Source: Streptomyces pactum
GTDB lineage: Bacteria > Actinomycetota > Actinomycetes > Streptomycetales > Streptomycetaceae
Direction: 5' to 3'
Length of the DNA stretch: 64,000 bases
NCBI RefSeq assembly: GCF_016031615.1
Contig: NZ_JACYXC010000001.1
Coordinates: 5,518,001 to 5,582,000 of the forward strand
The notes under the pieces are model-generated. The model did no database searches. It saw nothing but the letters and a program-made list of their open reading frames with translations, and was not told where the DNA came from. Below are positions 34,926-44,200 of the stretch, piece after piece (the stretch's first letter is position 1; each line of letters begins with the position of its first letter). Position numbers and translations under genes: made by a program.

Positions 34926-37202
34926 ATGGACACCGAGGGCACGCACGACTCACGGGGCACACGGCGGGACGCGGTCCCGAACCCGGCGGCCCCGCCGCCT
35001 CCGGTGGGACCGCCGCCGGTGGCGCCGGCGATGCCACCGGTGCCACCGCGCCCTGATCAGGCGGGGGCCGGCGTTCCGGTCCCGGTGCCGCCGCCGGCCG
35101 TGCCGCCGCGTCCGGCCCATCCGGCCTTCGCGCAGGTCTCCGGCGCCTACGACCAGCCGTCCCCGCCGGCGCCCCGGCCGCCTGTCGACCCGGCCTCCGT
35201 CCGGTCCCCGTTCATCGACTGGCTCCGGACCGTGCGCCCGGCTGCCGCCCCGGGGATCTGGACCTACGGGTACAAGCCCAAGCCCCCGGAGGACCCGGAC
35301 CGGGTGCCGGCACGGAGACTGCTGAGTGGGGCGCTCATCGCCGCGCTCTGTGCCTGGATGCTGTGGCAGGTCGTCATCAATGGTTACCTTGGTGGCTGGT
35401 ACATGTGGTTTTTCTACGTGTTCACCGATGACGCCTGGTATGAGACCAGCGACGGAACGTTCGACCCAAGAAGTTTCGCGGAAGCCGCCCGTATTTACGA
35501 GCTGATCCTCGGACTGGCGATTTTCGCCTTTTTCGGCCGGGTGGGTCAGTGGGCTGAGGTATGGCGTCGCTACGTAGTCCCCATCTTCCGCACCAGCGAC
35601 CTGCCCCCCACCCCCGCCCCCCACGCCGACCCCGTCGAGTGGCCCGAGGTGCGGGCGGCCGGGGGGCACGGGGCGGCGGACCGGCTGGCCGCCGAGGCGC
35701 GCGGCGGCCGGATGAACGACGTGGACCACACCCGGATCGAGCGCGTCTGGCAGTCCGTGCGCGCCCAGCCCGGCCGGCTGGCGTCCTTCGTCGACACCGT
35801 GCTGCGGCACGGCGCCGCCGCCTACACGCACCCGTCCGGCGCGCGGGACCTGCCGGTCCGCACGGCCCGGCACGACCTGCTCGCCCAGCAGGTGCGGATC
35901 GGGGCGGCGACCGAGGATCTCCGCAACCCGTACGAGTTCCGCGGGGTGCCCCTGGCGCTGGACCCCGCGGTGCTCGGCACCTCGCTGCTGGCCGTCGGCC
36001 CGCCCGGGTCGGGCAAGACCGGGCGGCTGGTGCGGCCGGTGGTGGAGTCGTTGTGCCTGCAGGCGCTCGCCGGGCGGGTCGCCGTGGTGGCCGTCGGCGC
36101 CGCCGGGGCGGGCATCGGACCCGACGACGCCTTCGACGTGGTGGTGAAGATCGGCCGCCCCGAGTCGGCCTACGACCTGGACCTCTACGGGGGGACCACC
36201 GACCCGGACGAGGCCGCGGGAGTGCTCGCCGAGGCGCTGGTCGGCGACCTGGCGCACACCCTGCCGGGCGGTGACAGCCGGCGCGCCGCCACCGCGCTCG
36301 CCCAGCTCCTGGGCCCGTTCCGGGCCGCGCACCAGCGCTTCCCGTCGGTGCCGGAGCTGCGGGAGCTGCTGGACTGCGCCCCGGCCGCCGTCGACGCACT
36401 GCGGGCCGCGCTGGACGCGGCGGGGGAGCCCGCCCACGCCCGCGAGCTGGACGCCCGGGTCCGGCAGTCGGCCGCGGCCGGCGACGTGGGGGCGCTGCTG
36501 GCGGACCGGATCGCGCTCCTGGACCGCCCCGCCTTCGCCGACTTCTTCACCACCACCGGCGACCGCCGGCCGTTCTCGCTGCGCGCGCTGGAGCACCCGC
36601 TGCGGGTCCGCATCGACCTTCCCGAGCGCGGCCACGCGGAGGCCTCCCGGATGCTGGCCCGGCTGGTCCTGGCCCAGTTCACCGAGTGCGCCACCGGCCG
36701 CGCGGACCGCTCGCTCTTCGCCTGCCTGGTGCTCGACGACGCCTCGCACACCATCACCCTGGAGGCGCTGCGCGGCATCCAGCGGCTGCGGGCGGCCAAC
36801 GCCGGCGCCGTGCTGACCCTGCGCACCCTGGACGACGTGCCGGACACCCTGCGCAGCGCGCTGCTGGGCGCGGTCGGCTGCCGGATGGCGTACGCCGGCA
36901 TCACCACCTGGGACGGGGCCCGCTTCGCCGAGGTGTGGGGCACGGCGTGGGTGGAGGCGCGGGACGTCACCGACCGGCAGTTCGTCTCCGACGAGCCGAT
37001 GACCAAGGTGCTGCACTTCATCCGCAAGGTGGTGACCGGCAAGGACGCGACCGTGCAGTCGGTGACGGTGCGGAAGGTGGAACGGGAGCGGTGGTCCGCC
37101 TCGGAACTGGCGCACTCGGTACCGCCCGGGCACGCGGTGCTCTCGGTCACCTCGGTCCGCGGGGAGAGCGCCCCGCCGGTCCTGGTGGACCTGCGCGGGT
37201 GA
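34926..37202 (+). CDS. large membrane-anchored P-loop ATPase, VirD4/TraG-like, function unknown
   Basis: A 758-residue protein. Residues 1-95 are Pro-rich and disordered; two membrane helices follow (RRLLSGALIAALCAWMLWQV at about 135-160 and ELILGLAIFAFFGRVGQW at about 195-215); the soluble C-terminal part has Walker A AVGPPGSGKTGR at about residue 358, VAVVAVG, a Walker-B-like LFACLVLDDAS and a final beta-rich region. The topology (two N-terminal helices, then a large cytoplasmic ATPase) is that of coupling proteins such as VirD4/TraG or FtsK-like pumps, but no other transfer genes are nearby. Codons at about 35370-35580 (helix region) use more A/T-ending codons than the rest. Function is not known to me. 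Confidence 0.75.
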   Translation: MDTEGTHDSRGTRRDAVPNPAAPPPPVGPPPVAPAMPPVPPRPDQAGAGVPVPVPPPAVPPRPAHPAFAQVSGAYDQPSPPAPRPPVDPASVRSPFIDWLRTVRPAAAPGIWTYGYKPKPPEDPDRVPARRLLSGALIAALCAWMLWQVVINGYLGGWYMWFFYVFTDDAWYETSDGTFDPRSFAEAARIYELILGLAIFAFFGRVGQWAEVWRRYVVPIFRTSDLPPTPAPHADPVEWPEVRAAGGHGAADRLAAEARGGRMNDVDHTRIERVWQSVRAQPGRLASFVDTVLRHGAAAYTHPSGARDLPVRTARHDLLAQQVRIGAATEDLRNPYEFRGVPLALDPAVLGTSLLAVGPPGSGKTGRLVRPVVESLCLQALAGRVAVVAVGAAGAGIGPDDAFDVVVKIGRPESAYDLDLYGGTTDPDEAAGVLAEALVGDLAHTLPGGDSRRAATALAQLLGPFRAAHQRFPSVPELRELLDCAPAAVDALRAALDAAGEPAHARELDARVRQSAAAGDVGALLADRIALLDRPAFADFFTTTGDRRPFSLRALEHPLRVRIDLPERGHAEASRMLARLVLAQFTECATGRADRSLFACLVLDDASHTITLEALRGIQRLRAANAGAVLTLRTLDDVPDTLRSALLGAVGCRMAYAGITTWDGARFAEVWGTAWVEARDVTDRQFVSDEPMTKVLHFIRKVVTGKDATVQSVTVRKVERERWSASELAHSVPPGHAVLSVTSVRGESAPPVLVDLRG

Positions 37203-37296
37203 CGGGGATTGCGACACTGAGGCAGAATTGAGCCCAGTCGTTCATACGCAGCGGCGTACAGGGGTGGTGGTCCCGCGGCCGCCGGCGGTGGTCGAG

Positions 37297-37337
37297 GGTG
37301 CCGTGACCGTACGGTGCCGTGACCGTACGGTGCCGTG
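37297..37337. repeat. 16-bp tandem repeat upstream of the PucR gene
   Basis: GGTGCCGTGACCGTAC occurs at 37297-37312 and 37313-37328, followed by a partial third copy. Each contains or borders the palindrome CCGTACGG. It lies 109-149 bases before the regulator's ATG, a plausible autoregulatory site. Confidence 0.5.
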
Positions 37338-37445
37338 CGGGCCGGGGGTGTCCGTCCGCGGCCCGCGGCTCCCGGCGCGTTCCACCGGGCGCGGCGGCAC
37401 CGGCCCGTCGCCCCGCCGCCCGCCACCGAAGCCCCGAAAGGTGCC

Positions 37446-39408
37446 ATGCCTCCCACGCTCGCCTCGCTCGTCCACCACTCCGCGCTCAAGCTCACCGTCC
37501 TGGCCGGGGAGGACCGGCTGGACACCCCGGTGCGCTGGGCCCATGTGAGCGAGCTGGCCGACCCGGTGCCGTATATGGACGGCGGTGAGCTGCTGCTGAT
37601 CACCGCGATGCAGCTGGACGCCGAGGACCCCGAGGCGATGCGGCGCTACGTGCTCCGGCTGGCGGGCGCCGGCGTGGTCGGGCTGGGCTTCGCGGTCGGG
37701 GTGAACTACGAGAGGGTGCCCGACGCCCTCGTCACCGCCGCCCGGGAGGCCCGTCTGCCGCTGCTGGAGGTGCCGCGCCGCACCCCGTTCATCGCCATCA
37801 CCAAGGCGGTGTCGGCCGCCATCGCCGCCGACCAGTACCGGGCGGTGACCGCCGGCTTCGAGGCGCAGCGCGAGTTGACCCGGGCCGCGATCGGAGCCGA
37901 GGGGCCGGCCGCGCTGCTGGCCCGGCTGGCCGCACACCTGGACGGCTGGGCCGCCCTCTACGACGCCTCCGGCTCGGTGGTGGCCGCCGCCCCGGACTGG
38001 GCCGCCCGCCGGGCCGCCCGGCTCACCGCCGACGTGGACCGGCTGCGGGCCCGTCCGGCCCCGGCGAGCGCGGTGCTCGGCGGCGGCGCGGAGGCCGGTG
38101 AGCCGTCCGCCGACCGGGTGGAGCTGCAGTCGCTGGGCACCGGGCGCCGCGCCCGCGGGGTGCTCGCGGTGGGCACCGGCGCGCCGCTGGGCACGGCGGA
38201 GCGGTACGCGGTGAACTCCGCCGTCGCCCTGCTCACCTTGACCACCGAACGCTCCCGGGCGTTGCAGGAGGCCGAACAGCGGCTCGGCGCGGCGGTGCTG
38301 CGCATGCTGCTGGCGGGCGAACCCGACCACGCCCGGGCCGTCGCCGGTGCCCTCTACGGCAGTCTGCTGGACGCGCCGTTCCGGCTGCTGGTCGCCGAGC
38401 CGGCGACCGGCGCCGGGGGACCGGGTGGCCCCCGGGCCGCGGCCGGGCCGCCGGGCACGACCGGACCGTCCGGCGCGGCCCGGCCCACCACCGCCCCTCG
38501 GCGGCCCCGGCCCCCGCCGCCTCCGCCACGGCCCCGGTTTCCGCGACGGCCGCCCCCGCCACGGCCGCCGCCACCGGCCCCGGCCGAGCCGCCGGCGGCC
38601 GGCCCCCACGGCCCGCCCGGGGCCGGCCGGCGAGGAACCGCCGTCACCGGCCGACGGCGGCCCGCGGGCCCCGGCGGCACCCACCACCCCCGCCGCGCCC
38701 GGCCCGGCCCGGCCCCCCGCCGCCGCGCCCGCCGGTCCCGATCCGCTGGGCGCGCTGGCCGACGCCATGGAGTCCGCCGCCGCCCGCACCGGGGAGGCGC
38801 TGCTGGTGGTGCCGGACGGCGAGCGGCTGATCGTCCTGGCGCCGGACGGCGGCGCCGCGGTCGCCGCCTGCGCCGCGCACGCCGCGGCGGTGGACGCCCG
38901 GCGCGGCACAACCACCCGCCCACGGGACCGGACCGGCGCCGCGACCGCCCCCGGTGACGACGTGGTCATCGGGCTGGCCGCACCGGCCGGCCCGATCGCC
39001 GCGGCGGGCGCCTACCGCCAGGCCGAGCAGGCGCTGTCGGTGGCCCGCCGGCGCGGCCGGGTGCTGGTCGAGCACGAGGAGGTCGCGGCCGGCTCGGTGC
39101 TGCCGCTGCTCGCCGACGACGCGGTACGGGCCTTCGCCGACGGGCTGCTGCGCGCGCTGTACGAGCACGACGCCACCGGACGCGGCGACCTGGTCGCCTC
39201 GCTGCGGGCCTGGCTGTCCCGGCACGGCCAGTGGGACGCGGCGGCGGCCGACCTCGGCGTGCACCGCCACACCCTGCGGTACCGGATGCGCCGGGTGGAG
39301 GAGATCCTGGGCCGCTCGCTGGACGACGCCGACGTACGGATGGAGCTGTGGCTGGCGCTCAAGGCCACCGCGGCGACCCCGGCGGACGGCCCCATAGCCG
39401 AGAGCTGA
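37446..39408 (+). CDS. PucR-type transcriptional regulator, apparent frameshift(s) in the linker
   Basis: A PucR regulator of about 650 residues after correction. The N-terminal PucR sensor domain is clear (LKLTVLAGEDRLDTPVRWAHVSELADPVPYMDGGELLLITAMQL, then FIAITKAVSAAIAADQY). A GGDEF-like middle part and the C-terminal helix-turn-helix (LRAWLSRHGQWDAAAADLGVHRHTLRYRMRRVEEILGRSLD) follow. An Ala/Pro-rich linker at about 38410-38700 changes frame; adding a C near 38484 and another base near 38610 gives a natural Ala/Pro/Thr linker. It is upstream of an aldehyde dehydrogenase and near gabT, so it probably controls GABA catabolism. Confidence 0.83.
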
Positions 39409-39482
39409 CCGGACACCCCGGCCCCCGGCCCCACCCCGCCCCGCCCGGCACGCCAAACCGGTGCGGGGCGCCGGGGGACTGC

Positions 39483-39495
39483 TCCGCGACGGACA
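39483..39495. promoter_or_regulatory. candidate PucR operator upstream of the third aldehyde dehydrogenase
   Basis: TCCGCGACGGACA matches the centre of the palindrome upstream of gabT. It lies 85-97 bases upstream of the GTG start. A small CCCCACC/GGTGGGG hairpin lies between it and the gene. Confidence 0.45.
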
Positions 39496-39579
39496 AACGC
39501 CGTGCGGGCGCCCCACCCCTACGGTGGGGGAGCAGACCAACCGCACCAACCCACCACTTCGGAAGGGCCGGGATCCGCT

Positions 39580-41037
39580 GTGACAACCTCCCGCGAAGCT
39601 CCTCACGCGTTCTGGCTCGCCGGCCGCAAGGCCACCGGCGAGGACACCTTCGACGTCACCTCCTCCTGGGACGGCCGTCTCGTCGGCACCGTGAGCGTTC
39701 CCACCGAGGCGCAGGTCGAGGAGGCCGTGGCCGCCGCGCACGCGGTGCGGGACGAGTTCGCCGCCACGCCCGCCCACGTCCGGGCCGCCGCGCTGGACCA
39801 CGTCTCCAAGCGGCTCGCCGAGCGCACCGAGGAGATCGCCCAGCTGATCTCGGCGGAGAACGGCAAGCCCATCAAGTGGGCGCGCGGCGAGGTCGGCCGT
39901 GCCCTGTCGGTGTTCCGGTTCGCCGCCGAGGAGGCCCGGCGGTTCAACGGCGGCGAGGCGCAGCGTCTGGACACCGACGCGGGCGGCACCGGCCGGCTCG
40001 CCCTCACCCGGCGCTTCCCGCGCGGCACCGTGCTGGGCATCGCGCCGTTCAACTTCCCGCTGAACCTGTGCGCCCACAAGATCGCCCCGGCCATCGCCGT
40101 CGGCGCGCCGATCATCCTCAAGCCGGCGCCGGCCACCCCGCTGTCCGCGCTGGTCCTGGGCGAGCTGCTGGCCGAGACCGAGCTGCCGGCCGGCTCCTGG
40201 TCGGTGCTGCCGGTGCCCAACGACCGGATGCCGGCCCTGGTACAGGACGAGCGCCTCCCGGTGATCTCCTTCACCGGGTCGGACAAGGTCGGCTACGCGA
40301 TCATGGACTCGGTGCCGCGCAAGCACTGCACCCTGGAGCTGGGCGGCAACGGCGCCGCCGTCGTGCTGCCGGACTTCTCCTCCGAGGAGGACCTGGACTG
40401 GGCGGCGACCCGGATCGCCACCTTCTCCAACTACCAGGGCGGCCAGTCCTGCATCTCGGTGCAGCGGGTCATCGCCGACGCCTCGGTGTACGACCGGCTG
40501 CTGCCGAAGATCGTCGCGGCGGTGGAGGCCCAGGTCACCGGCGACCCGTCCGACGCCGCCACCGACGTCGGCCCGCTGGTCAACGAGGACGCCGCCAAGC
40601 GCGTCGAGTCCTGGGTGGACGAGGCCGTCCGCGCCGGCGCGGCCCTGCTCACCGGCGGCAAGCGGGACGGCGCCACGTACGCGCCGACCGTGCTCGCCGA
40701 CGTGCCGGGCGATGTGACCATCGCCTGCGAGGAGGTCTTCGGCCCGGTCCTCACCGTCACCAAGGTGAACGGGGTGGACGAGGCGTTCGCCGCGGTCAAC
40801 GACTCCAAGTACGGCCTGCAGGCGGGCGTGTTCACGCACGACGTGCAGACCGCCTTCCGGGCCCACCGGGAGCTGGAGGTCGGCGGCGTGATCATCGGCG
40901 ACGTGCCGTCCTACCGCGCCGACCAGATGCCGTACGGCGGCGCCAAGCAGTCCGGCGTGGGCCGCGAGGGCGTCGCGTACGCGATGGAGGACTACACCTA
41001 CGAGCGGGTCCTGGTGCTCACCGGCATCGCCCTCTGA
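39580..41037 (+). CDS. aldehyde dehydrogenase, probable succinate-semialdehyde dehydrogenase
   Basis: The 485-residue enzyme has GIAPFNFPLNLCAHKIAPAIA, LELGGNGAAVVLPD (general base), NYQGGQSCISVQR (nucleophile Cys) and EEVFGPVLTV. The FNFPLNL version of the motif differs from the two other paralogues (WNYP), so this is a separate subfamily that includes semialdehyde and glyceraldehyde-3-phosphate dehydrogenases. Its location after the PucR gene and near gabT suggests conversion of succinate semialdehyde to succinate. The GTG at 39580 follows GGAAGGG. A strong terminator follows. Confidence 0.88.
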   Translation: MTTSREAPHAFWLAGRKATGEDTFDVTSSWDGRLVGTVSVPTEAQVEEAVAAAHAVRDEFAATPAHVRAAALDHVSKRLAERTEEIAQLISAENGKPIKWARGEVGRALSVFRFAAEEARRFNGGEAQRLDTDAGGTGRLALTRRFPRGTVLGIAPFNFPLNLCAHKIAPAIAVGAPIILKPAPATPLSALVLGELLAETELPAGSWSVLPVPNDRMPALVQDERLPVISFTGSDKVGYAIMDSVPRKHCTLELGGNGAAVVLPDFSSEEDLDWAATRIATFSNYQGGQSCISVQRVIADASVYDRLLPKIVAAVEAQVTGDPSDAATDVGPLVNEDAAKRVESWVDEAVRAGAALLTGGKRDGATYAPTVLADVPGDVTIACEEVFGPVLTVTKVNGVDEAFAAVNDSKYGLQAGVFTHDVQTAFRAHRELEVGGVIIGDVPSYRADQMPYGGAKQSGVGREGVAYAMEDYTYERVLVLTGIAL

Positions 41038-41063
41038 CCGGCGACCGCTCACCCGTCCCACCA

Positions 41064-41111
41064 CCGGGCCGGGAGGCGAGGCCCCGACCGGGCCCCCGCC
41101 TCCCGGCCCGG
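41064..41111. terminator. bidirectional terminator between convergent genes
   Basis: A perfect 15-base-pair stem (41064-41078 with 41097-41111) lies between the aldehyde dehydrogenase and the convergent CHAT gene and can serve both. Confidence 0.75.
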
Positions 41112-41247
41112 CCGCCGTTCCCGGCCGGTCACCGTCTCAGCGGGATGCCTGTTCCCGCCTCCCGGCCACCGGGGGCGTACGGCCGGTGCCGGCGCGGCGA
41201 CGGGGGCTCAGCGGCACCCGGGCGGTGTGTCCTCCGGCCCGTGCTGG

Positions 41248-44200
41248 TCAGGGGCCCATGTGGAGATGGGCCGCCCACAGGGTGGGCAGTGCCGGGTCGG
41301 CCTCGCGCGCCGCGCGCACCGCCTGGTGCAGGGCGTACGCGGCGTGCCGCGCGGTGGGTGGTGAACCCGCGGCGAGCGAGCGGTAGAACGCCGCGGCGAT
41401 CCGGCCCGCGGCCGGCTCCTCCACCGCCCACAGCGCACCGATGACATGGGCGTACCCGGCCAGCTGGAGCACCCCGCCCAGGTGGACCGCCTCATCGGCC
41501 GGGGTCCCGCCGGCCCAGCTGGTGGTGCACCCCGGCAGGTACGCCAGCTCCGCCTCCAGCGGACCGGGCCGGGTGATGTCGCGCGGCCCCAGCCACGTCG
41601 CCGGCCGGTCCGACAGCACCAGGCGGCTCGACGCCGCGTCGTCCAGGGAGCTCACCGCGGGGCACGCGAAGTGCGCCCAGCGGTGCCGCGGCAGCATGTC
41701 GAGGACCACGTCGCGCCGGGCCCGGTCACCGGCGAGGAGCAGGCTGCCGGGGAGTTCGGCGGTCAGCAACGCCGTGCGGTAGCGCGCGTCGGCCAGTTCG
41801 GCCGCGCCCGCGCCCGCCACCGGCGCCACCACCAGCGCCTCCGGCAGCACCGGTGCGGCCGGGCCGTCGGGCCGCGGAACCGCACGGCGGGCCGGGCGGC
41901 CGTCCGCGCCGGCCCGGTCCGCGCCGGTGCCCCCGCCACCGCCGGCCGGACCACCGCCGGCCGGACCGCCACCGCCCGACGAGCGGCCGCCGGCCGGGCC
42001 GGTACCGGTGCCCGTGCCCGTCGCGGATCCGGCCCGCGCCCGGGCGCGGACCAGTGCGCCGACGCTGGGCGCGTACGAGGAGACCACCCGGTCCAGCACC
42101 GCGTCCGTCACCGTCCCCGACGGCGTGCGGCGCTGCGCCGCGTGCAGCGGCAGCACGGTCAGCGGTCCGGTCGGCACCCACCACAGCCGCGGCAGCCGGC
42201 GGTCCCGGCGCTGCCGGCCGGTCAGCCGCAGCGCCTTGAGCACCGGGTCGGCCACCGTCTCCCACAGCCACTCCAGCAGCTCGTGGACCTCGCCCTGCGC
42301 CGAGTGCCGGCCCGCCGCGGCGACCGCCGGGTCGTGCGCGGCCCGCACGGCGGACAGGAACCGCTCGGTGCGCCGCAGCAGTTCGGCGTAGCGCAGCTCG
42401 GGCAGCGGTACGGCGCGCACCCCCTCGTCCGTCAGCAGCAGCGCGTCGCACCGCAGCCAGCTGGTGTTGAGCACGACCACCGGACCGTGGCCGTGCGCCG
42501 CCGCGAGCAGCTCCGAGTCCTCCGGCGGGTGCAGGAACCCCTCGAACCCGGGGTGCCGCCGGATCCGGTCGACCAGCTGCTCCCACTCCTCGGCGAGCGC
42601 GTGCCGGTCCTCCCCGGGCGAGGTGCCGCCCGGCGCGCCCACGATCCGCCCCGACGGCCCCGGCACTCCGGCGGGTTCGGCGGCGAGGAGGTCCGCCGGC
42701 GGCGGGTCCAGCGCCTCCCGCAGCCGGTGGTAGCGCTCCACCAGCCCCGGGTGCAGCCGCTGGAGCGCGGCCGCGTCGGGGCCCGCGCCCACGGCGTGCG
42801 CGAGCAGCACCGTCCGGCCGTGTTCCAGCAGGCGCAGTGCCCGCCACGGGTCGCCCAGTTCGATCGCGCAGGCCGCCGCGTACGAGGCCGGGCCGGCGAA
42901 CGGTCCGCGGGCACCCTCCGCACCCGGGCCCCGGACGGCCGGCCGCCCGGAAGCGGCGCCCCGGCCCCCGGCGCCGTCCCCGGTACCGCCGTCGGCCCCG
43001 CTCCTGTCCCCGGCGCCGGCCTGGGCGTCCGCGCCGCTCGCCGCGGACACCGGCCGGTCCGGCCGCGCCCGGAGCGCCGCGCCGCGACCGGCGCCGGCGT
43101 CCCGGACGTAAGGCCCGTGCCGGCCGTCCTCGCCGTCCCCGGCCGCGCCCGGCGCCGTGGTGAGGGCCGCTGCCCGCGCCCCGTCCGGTTCCCGGGGCCC
43201 GCCCGGCCGGTCCCGCTCCGCGGACCCCGGGGCCCGCTCGCCGCCCCCGGACGGGGGCCGCGGCGCCAGCCGGGGCAGCAGCTCCACGGCGAGGGCCGAG
43301 GGCGCCATGGCGCGCTCCGCGCCCCCGATCCGGTACGCGTGGTAGGCCCACTGCTGGGCCGCCCGCACCCGGTCGGCGACGGCCGCCGCGGCGTCCTCGG
43401 CGACGTGCCGGTAACCGTCCTCGGCGGCCGACAGGTCGTGCGGGTCCCGGCGCGCCGCGGCACGCACGCCCAGTGCCCAGGCGTACGAGGTGAGTGCCCG
43501 GACCCGGACCGGATGGCCGGCCGGTGTCTCCCGCGCGGTCCGCTCGCAGACCTCGATCAGCTCGTCCAGCACCGGACCGCTGCGCAGCCGCTCGTACTCC
43601 AGCCGGGCGATGGTCACCAGCGTGCCCAGCCGCTCCGGCCGGTCGGGGTGGTCGGCCGCGGTCCCGGCCACCGCCGCCCGCCCGGCCGTGGCCGCGGCCG
43701 CCAGGTCGCCCGGATCGCGCTGGGCGAGGTAGCGGCGGAGCAGCCCGCGGCTGAGGTTGGACAGGAACCGCTGGTGCAGCGGCAGGTCGGCGGGGACCGC
43801 CGCCGATGCCGCCCGGATGAGGGCCACCGCCTCGTCGAGGGCGTCCGCCGCCCCCGGACCGCCCTGCTCGGCCCGGGTGAGGAGGGCCTCGGCGAGGTTG
43901 GAACGGGCCCATGCCTGCTCCACCCCGCCCCGCGGGGAGAGCGCCTCCGCCTCCCGGAACACCTCCACCGCCTCGGTCAGCACCGCGGGATCCGCGCTGT
44001 GGGCGTACCCGGCGGTCAGACAGGTCCCCAGGCCCAGCAGGCGCCCGCAGCGGCGCGGGTCCCGCCGCGGGGTCGTGGCCAGCGCGCCCCGGGCCAGCTC
44101 GATCGCCGCGGCCAGGTCCGCGGCGCTCCCGGTCCGCAGCCAGCGCAGCCGCAGCACCGCCGAGAGCCGGGCCCGGACCGCCTCGGCGGTCGCGTCGCCC

